The position numbers and the translations under genes were made by a program. The notes below the pieces were generated by a model that had not been told where the DNA came from, did no database searches, and saw only the letters and a list, made by a program, of their open reading frames with translations. Source: JBBIOI01 sp037443425 (GTDB lineage Bacteria > Desulfobacterota > BSN033 > UBA1163). Taken from it: 27,210 nt of DNA. Location: contig JBBIOI010000042.1 in NCBI GenBank assembly GCA_037443425.1, positions 1 to 27,210 of the forward strand, in the 5' to 3' direction. Below are positions 1 to 7,391 of the stretch, piece by piece; position 1 is the stretch's first letter; every line of letters starts with the position of its first letter.

Positions 1-115
1 AATTGTTGAATTTTTTAACATCTTTTAGGAAAGCGTTCTAACTGCTTAGAATATAAACAGTTTTAATATTGAAAAATTAAACAGGGCATGTAAATATATT
101 CAACAGTTTTTAATC

Positions 116-217
116 AAGATACTGGAGGAGGGGCTTTCTTTTATTCAGAAACCTTTTACATTGGAGGGTCTTTCTAAGAAGGTTAGAGAAGTGTTAGATA
201 AAAAAATAGACTTATAA
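116..217 (+). pseudogene. C-terminal remnant of a receiver (response-regulator) domain
   Basis: The frame that ends with TAA at 215-217 reads as the end of a receiver domain: the stretch FIQKPFTLEGLSKKVREVL matches the usual end of CheY-like domains, where the conserved Lys-Pro follows strand 5 and helix 5 comes next. The matching part starts near position 116. Upstream, the frame stays open only to 50, has no ATG, and does not resemble the rest of a receiver domain (no phospho-acceptor Asp region). It is therefore probably a decayed fragment of a hybrid histidine kinase or response regulator. The window edge is only 115 bases away, so a frameshifted gene entering from the left is also possible. 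Confidence 0.5.
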
Positions 218-227
218 AAAAGTCTCC

Positions 228-256
228 TTGAATTTTTACAAAATTCGGGTTATAAA
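228..256 (+). promoter_or_regulatory. Predicted sigma-70 promoter of rpmB
   Basis: TTGAAT (228-233) and TATAAA (251-256) are separated by exactly 17 bases, 25 bases upstream of the rpmB start. A GAGG Shine-Dalgarno sequence at 270-273 follows. Confidence 0.6.
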
Positions 257-280
257 TTTTAAAAATTTTGAGGTAGTTAA

Positions 281-472
281 ATGGCAAGGATATGTGATAT
301 ATGTGGAAAGGGTCCTGTATTTGGCCACAATGTGAGCCATGCAAACAATAAAACCAGAAGGATATGGTATCCAAATCTACACAGGGTAAAGGCTATAAGG
401 GAAGGCAGGACCATGCATATAAGGGTATGCTCGCGTTGCCTTCGTTCAGGACTTGTTACAAAAGCAGCCTGA
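281..472 (+). CDS. rpmB: 50S ribosomal protein L28
   Basis: Structural protein of the large ribosomal subunit. The 63-residue product has the full L28 signature: the N-terminal CDICGKGPVFGHNVSHANNK segment, the WYPNLHRVKA core and the C-terminal CSRCLRSGLVTKA. The two CxxC pairs (near residues 5-8 and 50-53) make this the zinc-binding form of L28. Length is normal for the short bacterial type. The ATG has GAGG 7 bases upstream. The gene converges with rel: its TGA ends at 472 and the rel stop begins at 474. No terminator hairpin is visible between them, so each transcript probably runs into the other gene. Identification is secure. Confidence 0.97.
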   Translation: MARICDICGKGPVFGHNVSHANNKTRRIWYPNLHRVKAIREGRTMHIRVCSRCLRSGLVTKAA

Positions 473-473
473 T

Positions 474-2630
474 TTATCCTTCAAATCTTAATCTTTCAAC
501 CCGAGTAATCCCTTTTATCTTCTCAATTGCCTTTATCACTTTATTAAGGTGATTAAGATCTCGTATCTCAACTTCAAAAGTGCTTATAGCCTTTTTGTCT
601 TCCGTTGTTTCAACCCTTGCATTCTTAATGTTTGCTTCATTCATTGAGAATGAGTTACTTATCTCTGCGAGCAATCCCTTTTTATCCTCTGAAAGGATAC
701 GAATTTTTACTGGGTAAATATACTCCTTTGATAAGTCCCATTCAACCTCAACCCTTCTTTCAGGATCATTATCCAGTGCCCTCTGGCAGTCGGCACTATG
801 TATGGTTACTCCTCTCCCTCTTGTAATAAATCCAACCACCTTATCTCCGGGTACAGGATTGCAACATCCTGCATACCGAACCATTATGTTATCAATTCCT
901 TTAATCAAGATAGCATCTCTTGGAGCACGGGTAATCTTCTTGAGTAACTTTTTAATATGTCCTTCTTCTTTTGGCTCCTTTTGCTCAATCTTCTCCTGGG
1001 GAACAATCTTTCCAATCACCTGATTGACGGTTATCTTTCCATATCCAATTGCAGCTATAAGATCATCCACTGTTTGGAAACTGAATTCAGTAGCTATTTT
1101 AGTGAGGTCTCCAGATTTGATAAATTTGGCAAGCTGGAGATTATATTTTCGAAGCTCTTTTTCTAAGATTTCTTTACCAAGGGCGATTGATTTTTCTCTT
1201 TCTTCTGTTTTGAACCATTGCCGAATCTTTGTTTTTGCCCTTGATGTCTTTACAAATTTAAGCCAGTCTTTGCTTGGTTTTTGGTTGGGTGAGGTCAAGA
1301 TTTCTACTGTATCCCCGCTCTTCAAAATATATCTTAGAGGGACAAGTTTTCCATTTACCTTTGCTCCTACACAATGGTTGCCAACATCTGAGTGGATGCT
1401 ATAAGCAAAGTCAACAGGAGTTGCTCCAGCAGGAAACTGTTTTACTTCTCCTTTTGGGGTAAAAACATAAACCTCGTTTGGAAATAGGTCCACCTTTACG
1501 GTTTCTATAAATTCTCGATCATCCTTTAGATCCCTCTGCCATTCTAATAATTGCCTTAGCCATGTAAATCGTTTATCGTCAGCCTCGTTTAAAATCTTTC
1601 CTTCCTTATATTTCCAGTGGGCTGCAATACCTTCCTCTGCAACTTTATGCATATCGTGAGTCCTTATCTGTATCTCGATTCTTTCACCATAGGGTCCTAT
1701 TACAGAGGTATGTAGTGATTGATACATGTTTTCCTTTGGTAGGCCAATATAATCCTTGAATTTACCAGGGATGGGTTTCCAGAGTGAATGTATAATTCCT
1801 AATACATCATAGCATTCTTTTACAGTATTCACTATAACCCTGAAAGCAGTGATATCGTATACCTGGTCAAAATCAATATTCTGGTCCTTCATTTTTAGAT
1901 AGATGCTATATATCTGTTTTAATCGACCTGTTACCTCTCCTTCGATATGATTTTCATAAAGCTTCCTCATTAATATTCGCTTTACCTCTTCGATATAACG
2001 TTCTCTCTCTTTCTCCTTTTTGGCAATCTTTCTCTTTATATCTTCATAGATTTCGGGGTGAAGGTATTGGAAGGCTAAATCCTCAAGTTCGGCTTTAATC
2101 CAATCAATGCCGAGCCTATGGGCGATGGGTGCATATATATCGAGTGTTTCCTGGGCAATTGCGATCTGCTTCTCAGGAGAATGGTATTTAAGGGTTCGCA
2201 TATTGTGAAGCCGATCAGCAAGCTTTATCAATATAACCCTGATATCTTTCACCATCGCCAAGATAATTTTACGGAAATTTTCAGCCTGGCTTTCCTCTGT
2301 TGTTTTAAGCGATATCTGGCTTATCTTGGTTACACCATCCACTAAGCTGGCAATTTCTTGACCAAAGTTTTCCTGGATCTCTTCAAGGGTTGTTAAAGTA
2401 TCTTCTACTGTATCATGGAGTAGTCCTGTTACAACGCTTGCCAGATCGAGCCTTAATTGGGTCAGGATACCAGCAACTTCAAGGGGATGTATGAGATAGG
2501 GTTCTCCAGAGAGGCGTTTCTGTCCAAGATGGACTTTTGCTGAAAATACATATGCCTTTCTTAAAAGATCCGTATCCGCATTTGGATTGTATGAGAGCAA
2601 TCTTTCAAGTATATCATTAAATCTTAACAT
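474..2630 (-). CDS. Bifunctional (p)ppGpp synthetase/hydrolase, Rel/SpoT family
   Basis: Makes and degrades the stringent-response alarmone (p)ppGpp in the cytoplasm. The 718 residues hold all Rel domains in order. The hydrolase HD domain (about 20-150) has H48, the HD pair H72-D73 and an ED pair at 77-78. The synthetase domain (about 235-350) has YQSLHT and EIQIRT. A TGS domain starts with LFPNEVYVFTPKG, a zinc-finger/RIS region contains YAGCCNPVPGD, and the C-terminus is an ACT domain. The motif that separates bifunctional from synthetase-only enzymes reads K290-F-K-D, a conservative version of RxKD rather than ExDD, and the HD residues are intact, so both activities are expected. Start MLRFNDILERLLSYNP is typical of the family. 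Ribosome-binding sequence is weak. Confidence 0.95.
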   Translation of the reverse strand: MLRFNDILERLLSYNPNADTDLLRKAYVFSAKVHLGQKRLSGEPYLIHPLEVAGILTQLRLDLASVVTGLLHDTVEDTLTTLEEIQENFGQEIASLVDGVTKISQISLKTTEESQAENFRKIILAMVKDIRVILIKLADRLHNMRTLKYHSPEKQIAIAQETLDIYAPIAHRLGIDWIKAELEDLAFQYLHPEIYEDIKRKIAKKEKERERYIEEVKRILMRKLYENHIEGEVTGRLKQIYSIYLKMKDQNIDFDQVYDITAFRVIVNTVKECYDVLGIIHSLWKPIPGKFKDYIGLPKENMYQSLHTSVIGPYGERIEIQIRTHDMHKVAEEGIAAHWKYKEGKILNEADDKRFTWLRQLLEWQRDLKDDREFIETVKVDLFPNEVYVFTPKGEVKQFPAGATPVDFAYSIHSDVGNHCVGAKVNGKLVPLRYILKSGDTVEILTSPNQKPSKDWLKFVKTSRAKTKIRQWFKTEEREKSIALGKEILEKELRKYNLQLAKFIKSGDLTKIATEFSFQTVDDLIAAIGYGKITVNQVIGKIVPQEKIEQKEPKEEGHIKKLLKKITRAPRDAILIKGIDNIMVRYAGCCNPVPGDKVVGFITRGRGVTIHSADCQRALDNDPERRVEVEWDLSKEYIYPVKIRILSEDKKGLLAEISNSFSMNEANIKNARVETTEDKKAISTFEVEIRDLNHLNKVIKAIEKIKGITRVERLRFEG

Positions 2631-2639
2631 CCTAATTTT

Positions 2640-2668
2640 ATGATACTAATAAGTGCGTTAAAATTCAA
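2640..2668 (-). promoter_or_regulatory. Possible rel promoter
   Basis: On the minus strand TTGAAT (2668-2663) and TATCAT (2645-2640) are 17 bases apart. The -10 box lies only 9 bases before the start codon, so transcription from here would give an almost leaderless message. A more distant start is possible. Confidence 0.35.
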
Positions 2669-2731
2669 GATATAAATGAATCACTATTTGGGAAGATTGT
2701 AAAGGCCTTCAGGTGAACTCAATTAAATGAT

Positions 2732-2760
2732 TTGAGAATTTAATGAAAATAGAATAATAT
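2732..2760 (+). promoter_or_regulatory. Predicted sigma-70 promoter of the 3-hydroxyacyl-CoA dehydrogenase gene
   Basis: TTGAGA (2732-2737), a 17-base spacer, and TAATAT (2755-2760). The gene starts at 2794 and has GGGG at 2782-2785 as a Shine-Dalgarno-like element. Confidence 0.55.
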
Positions 2761-2793
2761 AGATCCAAAAAGATTTTTAATGGGGTAAATCTC

Positions 2794-3738
2794 ATGAAGA
2801 TTCAAAAGATTTCATGTATTGGGGCTGGCCTTATTGGTCAGGGATGGGCGACAGTTTTTTCATCGAAAGGTTATGAAGTAACCATTATGGATGTAGATGA
2901 GGGGATATTAGAAGAAGCGCTTAAAAAAATTGAATCAAACCTAAAATTTCTCGAAGATCATGGCTTTTTAGAAAAAGGAGAGGCAGGAGATTCATTTAAA
3001 AGGATCAAAGTAAGTAGAAGATTATCAGATGCTGTAGCAGAAAGTGACTATGTCCAAGAATCTGTTCCAGACAAATATGAGATTAAAAAAACTGTGTTTA
3101 AGGAGCTTGATATCTATGCCCCTTCTAAGGCTATCCTTGCAAGCAGTTCCTCTGGGCTCTTAATGACAGAGATTCAAAAGGCAACCCGAATCCCTGAGAG
3201 ATGTGTCCTCACACACCCTGTTCTTCCAGTTCATCTCATCCCTGTTGTTGAGATTGCAGGAGGAGAAAAGACATCTCCTGATACAGTAAATACGGTTTAT
3301 GAATTCATGAAATCGATCGGAAAGATTCCGATCCTGCTTAAACGGGAGGTTTCTGGATACATAATTAATAGGCTTCAGGCTGCTTTATTAAGGGAGGCGA
3401 TTGATCTCGTAAATAAGGGCGTTGCAAGCGTTGAGGATATTGATAAGGCATTCTGTATGGGCATAGGTCTAAGGGATCCTTTTATTGGCCCTTTTTTAAG
3501 GATCCATATTGCAGGTGGTGATATAGAGAGGTTTATTAAGAATTATTCAGACTCATATAGTTATCGTTGGGAAACGATGGAAGCCTGGAAGAGAATACCG
3601 GAATCCGCAGTAAGAAAGATTATCGATGGAGTAAGGGAAATGGAGCTAATCCGTAAAAAGACATATGATGAAATTATAAAATGGAGGGATAGGATGCTTG
3701 TTAAGATGCTTGGGTTTATCTCCGAAGATTCTGATTGA
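2794..3738 (+). CDS. 3-hydroxyacyl-CoA dehydrogenase family protein (lambda-crystallin/gulonate dehydrogenase-like)
   Basis: NAD-dependent dehydrogenase that would oxidise a 3-hydroxyacyl-CoA or another 3-hydroxy acid in the cytoplasm. Residues 8-17 form the Rossmann GAGLIG loop, and D33 at the end of strand 2 fits NAD preference. SSSSGLL (117-123) is the conserved substrate loop. H141 and E153, 12 residues apart, match the His-Glu catalytic dyad of the family. The C-terminal helical dimer domain (about 185-300) is present. At 314 residues with a GQGWA motif, it resembles the stand-alone lambda-crystallin/L-gulonate/carnitine dehydrogenase branch as much as short beta-oxidation enzymes, so the substrate is open. 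It has its own predicted promoter and converges with the ferredoxin gene 8 bases away, so it is not in an operon with its neighbours. Confidence 0.85.
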   Translation: MKIQKISCIGAGLIGQGWATVFSSKGYEVTIMDVDEGILEEALKKIESNLKFLEDHGFLEKGEAGDSFKRIKVSRRLSDAVAESDYVQESVPDKYEIKKTVFKELDIYAPSKAILASSSSGLLMTEIQKATRIPERCVLTHPVLPVHLIPVVEIAGGEKTSPDTVNTVYEFMKSIGKIPILLKREVSGYIINRLQAALLREAIDLVNKGVASVEDIDKAFCMGIGLRDPFIGPFLRIHIAGGDIERFIKNYSDSYSYRWETMEAWKRIPESAVRKIIDGVREMELIRKKTYDEIIKWRDRMLVKMLGFISEDSD

Positions 3739-3746
3739 GGCCGGTC

Positions 3747-4232
3747 TTAATAGGATGGAAACCTCTTAAGGGCCCAGATCTTAGTTGCAGCCTCATACTT
3801 CCGTTTCAGATTGATCCTGTCGGCCTCTACATAATCAATTGCCTTCATATCACAGAAGTTGACACATTGCGGATTTCCATCACAGTAATTACATTTTCTT
3901 GTAACACGATCATGCTCATCAAAAAAAGGATGGTTAAAAGGGCAAGCTATTATACAGGTCTTACAACCTATACATTTATCTTGGTCTATTATCACCCTTT
4001 GACCTTCAATATCTTTATGGCAGGCCTTTGTTGGACATACCTCAACGCAGAAAGGGGTTTCACAATTTTGACATGTCATAGGTAGATATACTCCAATTGC
4101 CTCCCATTTTACAACCCTGATTCGAGAACGACTCGGATTGCTTACACCCGTATGAAATACTGAACATACAAGTTCACAAAGCCTACAGCCTGTACATTTT
4201 TCTGGATCAACTACTAAAACCTTGCCGTACAT
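3747..4232 (-). CDS. Polyferredoxin, electron-transfer subunit (four [4Fe-4S] type)
   Basis: Small cytoplasmic iron-sulfur protein that passes electrons between a catalytic subunit and a membrane quinone subunit. Cysteine groups occur in order: C13-x2-C-x2-C-x3-C, a CQNCETPFCVEVCP group, CIGCKTCIIACP, and CNYCDGNPQCVNFC. This is the pattern of DmsB/PsrB/HycB-like subunits that carry four clusters. There is no twin-arginine or other signal, and 161 residues is short for the family. AGGAGG lies 5 bases before the ATG. It follows the NrfD gene by 32 bases on the same strand, so the two should form a membrane-bound electron-transfer module. The nearest candidate catalytic partner is the molybdopterin oxidoreductase at 7388-9595, which is not in the same transcription unit; the pairing is inferred. 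Confidence 0.85.
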   Translation of the reverse strand: MYGKVLVVDPEKCTGCRLCELVCSVFHTGVSNPSRSRIRVVKWEAIGVYLPMTCQNCETPFCVEVCPTKACHKDIEGQRVIIDQDKCIGCKTCIIACPFNHPFFDEHDRVTRKCNYCDGNPQCVNFCDMKAIDYVEADRINLKRKYEAATKIWALKRFPSY

Positions 4233-4264
4233 AATTTCCTCCTAAAAACTAAAAAAATAAGAGA

Positions 4265-5257
4265 TTAAATAGGCTTTGATTGACTGATTCCGTATTTAAA
4301 TTCTAACCACCTATGCATTGGGATCTTTTCCTTTATCCCTGCAAAGAGTAGACCAAGCCTTAAGAAGAATCCACCACAGAGTAAAGTTATACCTGCGAGA
4401 ATTATAAGCCAGCTATTTTCAGTGAAAAGATGATATAGAATTTCAAGGATAAATGGAAAGACCAAACCAAGACCTACAATTCCTCCCCAAAAGATAAATC
4501 TCTTTTCACCTAACAGTAGAAGCTTTACAGAGTCCTTGCCCTGTTCTTTAGTCTTATAAATCCTGAAAAGATATAAATAGAGAACGAGGGCTTCTATAAT
4601 TACAAATACCTGCTCGATCGTGGTTAAGACCTTAAATGCACTTGCATCATGAGTTAAAAGGCCACTTCCGAGTGTGGAAAGGATTATAGCCATAGAACCT
4701 GTAGAAAGTGCCGATATTAGAAATAAAAACGGAAGAAGATATGTATTCCATAATGGTACAGATCGGGTTGCCTTTAGGAGAATACCAGTATATATTGCAG
4801 TTGCAAAGGCAAGCAGAAGGCTTATTATTTCTAAGAATCTAAGAAAGATTTTATATTCTTCGAGGTTAAAAGATGGGAATATTGAGATGGCCAATGTGAG
4901 AAGCCCCAGTATGATAAATGAAGAGAGTATGAGAAAACCCCTTGCAACCCAAGATGTTTTGGGATTAAGGCATGCATATAGGAACCTCCTTTTAATCCCG
5001 AGGTCGAGAATAAGAAAAGGTGCTCCAATTGCAACAAGGATTGGTCCCCATAGGATGATTGATTTTCCTAAGTCAAGAGGTATCAATAATATTGGAATCT
5101 TAATGAATTTTGATGGATCTATTGACCAATTAATTAATAATCCAATGATAAATGATCCAGCTCCCATACCTGCAAGATATAGGTAAATAGCAATGATCCA
5201 GCCCCAGTGCCCCTGAGGCTTTGGATTTTTTTGAAGATACGATGCAATCGGCTTCAT
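4265..5257 (-). CDS. NrfD/PsrC-family membrane quinone-interacting subunit
   Basis: Integral membrane protein of the polysulfide reductase NrfD family, which exchanges electrons with menaquinone for an attached Fe-S subunit. The 330 residues are mostly hydrophobic helices (about 8-10 segments). The first contains the family hallmark GWIIAIYLYLAGMGAGSF near residues 19-36, and the region near 70-90 (LDLGIKRRFLYACLNPKTSW) is also typical. Length is normal. It is the first gene of a two-gene unit with the polyferredoxin and is transcribed away from the IclR gene. The shared 143-base spacer carries a palindrome over both predicted promoters, so the IclR protein probably controls it. Which way electrons flow and which dehydrogenase is served cannot be read from the sequence. 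Confidence 0.82.
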   Translation of the reverse strand: MKPIASYLQKNPKPQGHWGWIIAIYLYLAGMGAGSFIIGLLINWSIDPSKFIKIPILLIPLDLGKSIILWGPILVAIGAPFLILDLGIKRRFLYACLNPKTSWVARGFLILSSFIILGLLTLAISIFPSFNLEEYKIFLRFLEIISLLLAFATAIYTGILLKATRSVPLWNTYLLPFLFLISALSTGSMAIILSTLGSGLLTHDASAFKVLTTIEQVFVIIEALVLYLYLFRIYKTKEQGKDSVKLLLLGEKRFIFWGGIVGLGLVFPFILEILYHLFTENSWLIILAGITLLCGGFFLRLGLLFAGIKEKIPMHRWLEFKYGISQSKPI

Positions 5258-5305
5258 AGCATCTTCTCCATAATGTTCTTTATAATGAACAAAAAATTTA
5301 AATTA

Positions 5306-5333
5306 ATCATACCATATAATTAAGTATTGTCAA
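5306..5333 (-). promoter_or_regulatory. Predicted promoter of the NrfD-ferredoxin unit
   Basis: On the minus strand a perfect TTGACA (5333-5328) is followed after 16 bases by TATGAT (5311-5306). The -35 box lies inside the left arm of the palindrome at 5327-5355. Confidence 0.55.
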
Positions 5334-5355
5334 GATATTTATTAAATATTGACAA
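5327..5355. promoter_or_regulatory. Palindromic operator candidate between the NrfD and IclR genes
   Basis: The arms TTGTCA (5327-5332) and TGACAA (5350-5355) are perfect inverted copies, and the inner parts (ATATTTA and TAAATAT) also pair with a small offset. The right arm contains the -35 box of the iclR promoter and the left arm the -35 box of the nrfD promoter. One bound IclR-type protein could therefore cover both promoters. Confidence 0.55.
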
Positions 5356-5377
5356 AAGTCTTTATATAAGATAATCT
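5349..5377 (+). promoter_or_regulatory. Predicted promoter of the IclR-MFS unit
   Basis: Perfect TTGACA (5349-5354), 17-base spacer, TAATCT (5372-5377), 23 bases before the ATG. GGAG at 5391-5394 can serve as Shine-Dalgarno. Confidence 0.6.
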
Positions 5378-5400
5378 TAATCTGTTCAATGGAGTGAACT

Positions 5401-6168
5401 ATGAAAGAGACCCATTATTCGCCACCTTCTGTAAAAAAGGCGTTTAGGATTCTTCAGGCTGTCTCAGATTATCAGGGAGGGCTTGGAGTAAGTGAACTCT
5501 CCAAAAAATTGAATATGAGTAAGAGCACAGTGCATGGAATTGCATCTGCCTTAGAAGAATTGGGTCTGCTAATCCGTAATCCAGATGATAAAAAATATAG
5601 AATCGGATATACACTACTTGAGTTAGCAAGGAAGAGTTATGGGAAGATAGCACTAAGAGATATTGCAAGGGGTCCAATGGAGAAACTTGTTGAGAAGATT
5701 GGAGAGACAGTATTTCTTGGTGTTGTCAATGGAGACCATGTTACAATACTCGATGTTGTTGAATCTCCAAGCGAGATGAAGATTACATCTCCGCCAGGGA
5801 CCCGTATCCCCCTTTTGGCAGGTGCAACTGGAAAGGTTTTTCTAAGTCAATTTGAAGAAAAGAAGGCAAGGGAGACAATCCAGAGGCTTGGACTAATAAA
5901 ATATACATCAAAATCTATTACAGATCCGGAGGAATTTATAAAAGTTATAAAAGAGGTGAAGAAACAGGGCTATGCTATTGATGATGAGGAATATCTTGCA
6001 GGAGTGAAGGCAGTGGCATCACCTATAAAAACGTGCTCTATGCCCCCTGCTGCCATCTGGGTGGTTGGTTTTACATCAAATATTAATGACCAGAAGACGA
6101 AAAAGATAATTGCCGAGATTCAAAAGACCGTTCAGGAGATAAATGACTTTATAAAGGCTAATCCATGA
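5401..6168 (+). CDS. IclR-family transcriptional regulator
   Basis: DNA-binding regulator that senses a small molecule, often an aromatic or organic acid. The N-terminal winged helix-turn-helix (about 9-70) starts with SVKKAFRILQAV and has the recognition segment MSKSTVHGIASALEELGLL. The C-terminal effector domain (about 85-250) has the conserved GETVFLGVVNGDHVTILD and PLLAGATGKVFLS stretches. Length (255) is standard. The stop overlaps the MFS gene start in an ATGA arrangement, so the two are translationally coupled and the regulator probably controls the transporter. It also faces the NrfD gene across a palindrome that overlaps both promoters, which suggests autoregulation and control of the divergent unit. 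The inducer is unknown. Confidence 0.92.
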   Translation: MKETHYSPPSVKKAFRILQAVSDYQGGLGVSELSKKLNMSKSTVHGIASALEELGLLIRNPDDKKYRIGYTLLELARKSYGKIALRDIARGPMEKLVEKIGETVFLGVVNGDHVTILDVVESPSEMKITSPPGTRIPLLAGATGKVFLSQFEEKKARETIQRLGLIKYTSKSITDPEEFIKVIKEVKKQGYAIDDEEYLAGVKAVASPIKTCSMPPAAIWVVGFTSNINDQKTKKIIAEIQKTVQEINDFIKANP

Positions 6169-7391
6169 AGTGGGAGAAATACCATACCGTATGGCTTATA
6201 TTGATCTTTGGTTGGATAACGAATTATATGGTTCGTTCAAGTCTTTCTCCACTTCTCATCCCTATTATTCAGGAATTTAAGCTTACCTATGCACAAGCAG
6301 GGATTTTAGCTACAGCATTCTTTTACGCTTATACTTTAATGCAACTGCCAGCAGGTCATATTGGAGACAGGCTTGGAAGAAGATTTGTTCTGGTGATCTG
6401 CACAAGCTGGTGGGGTTTGATGTCACTTCTAACAGGTCTGGCCAATTCATTCTTTTCCATATTCATTTTTCGTTTTTTAACAGGTATTGGGGAAGGTGCT
6501 TATTTCAGTAATGATCGTCCAATCATCTCTGCGTATACACCTGAGCGGAAAAGAGGATTTGGTCAGGGGATTTCGTTTATAGGATTGGGGATTGGTATGT
6601 TCATTGGCATTTTACTGGCTGGCTGGATCTCTGATATTTTTGGATGGAGGGCAGTTTTTATCTTATACTCAATACCTTCCTTTTTAGCTTCTCTCCTAAT
6701 CTTTTTATTGATTAAAGAACCAAAAAAGGGGGAGATAAAGAAGGGAAATTCTGTTTCATATTCTCTAATATTTAAAAATAGGGACCTATGGCTACTTTAC
6801 ATTGGAGGGATTTCAGGTATCTATGCGTTATGGGTAATCGGGACATGGGCCCCTGCAATATTTAAAGAGATGGGTGTAAAGACCCTGGCACAGTCCTCTT
6901 TTTATTCCAGTTTGCTTGGACTTTCAGCAATCCCAGGGCTTTCTATTACGGGTTTAATAAGCGATAGATTGATTAAGAAAGGGAAGGGTAGAAAAGGTCT
7001 TATTGCCATAGAATTTTTTCTCATAGCCCTGTTTATGTCCTTATTAGGATATGGTCTTGAAACAAAGATAAACCTCTATGTATTCATCTTTTTCTATTTT
7101 ATGGCCGGTTTTTTCATATGGGGACATTGGGCAGCCTTTTATGCACTGCTTCCTGATATCGTTCCTTACGAAATCCTTGGTACCGCATATGGATTTACAA
7201 ATACAATCCATTTTTTAGGTTCAATCGTTGCCCCATGGGTGACAGGCTGGATAAAAGATTTTAGTGCATCTTTTTCGTGGGGTCTTTATCTGGGAGCGAT
7301 CTTCTGTGTGCTTGGAGGAATCCTCATCCTTGCTGTAAGTCCTCCGTTTCGTTTTGGGATGGAAAAGAGGATTTTGATAGAAGAGGACTAA
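6165..7391 (+). CDS. MFS transporter, probably organic-anion symporter
   Basis: Twelve-helix major facilitator that would move a small organic anion across the inner membrane. The loop between helices 2 and 3 carries the family motif GDRLGRR (67-73), and a related GLISDRLIKKGKGRKG lies between helices 8 and 9 after a long central loop (KEPKKGEIKKGN). The N-terminal stretch WITNYMVRSSLSPLLIPI resembles anion:cation symporters for sugar acids and aromatic acids, but that subfamily call is tentative. 408 residues is normal. The ATG lies inside the end of the IclR gene (4-base overlap), so the two are co-expressed. At its 3' end it overlaps the convergent molybdopterin oxidoreductase gene by four bases. 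Confidence 0.88.
   Translation: MKWEKYHTVWLILIFGWITNYMVRSSLSPLLIPIIQEFKLTYAQAGILATAFFYAYTLMQLPAGHIGDRLGRRFVLVICTSWWGLMSLLTGLANSFFSIFIFRFLTGIGEGAYFSNDRPIISAYTPERKRGFGQGISFIGLGIGMFIGILLAGWISDIFGWRAVFILYSIPSFLASLLIFLLIKEPKKGEIKKGNSVSYSLIFKNRDLWLLYIGGISGIYALWVIGTWAPAIFKEMGVKTLAQSSFYSSLLGLSAIPGLSITGLISDRLIKKGKGRKGLIAIEFFLIALFMSLLGYGLETKINLYVFIFFYFMAGFFIWGHWAAFYALLPDIVPYEILGTAYGFTNTIHFLGSIVAPWVTGWIKDFSASFSWGLYLGAIFCVLGGILILAVSPPFRFGMEKRILIEED

Noticed and set aside
207..225. AGACTT/AAGTCT inverted repeat after the receiver remnant as a terminator
   Set aside because: The stem has only 6 A/T-rich base pairs and no T-run, and such matches are frequent in this AT-rich leader.
1024..1404. 126-codon open frame on the plus strand inside rel
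   Set aside because: It is antisense to conserved Rel domains, with no recognisable protein and no start signal.
3735..4085. 116-codon open frame on the plus strand over the polyferredoxin gene
   Set aside because: The opposite strand has four perfect cysteine clusters; this frame is a shadow.
4674..5186. 170-codon open frame on the plus strand inside the NrfD gene
   Set aside because: It is antisense to a clear membrane protein, its translation is basic and low in motif content, and it has no ribosome-binding sequence.
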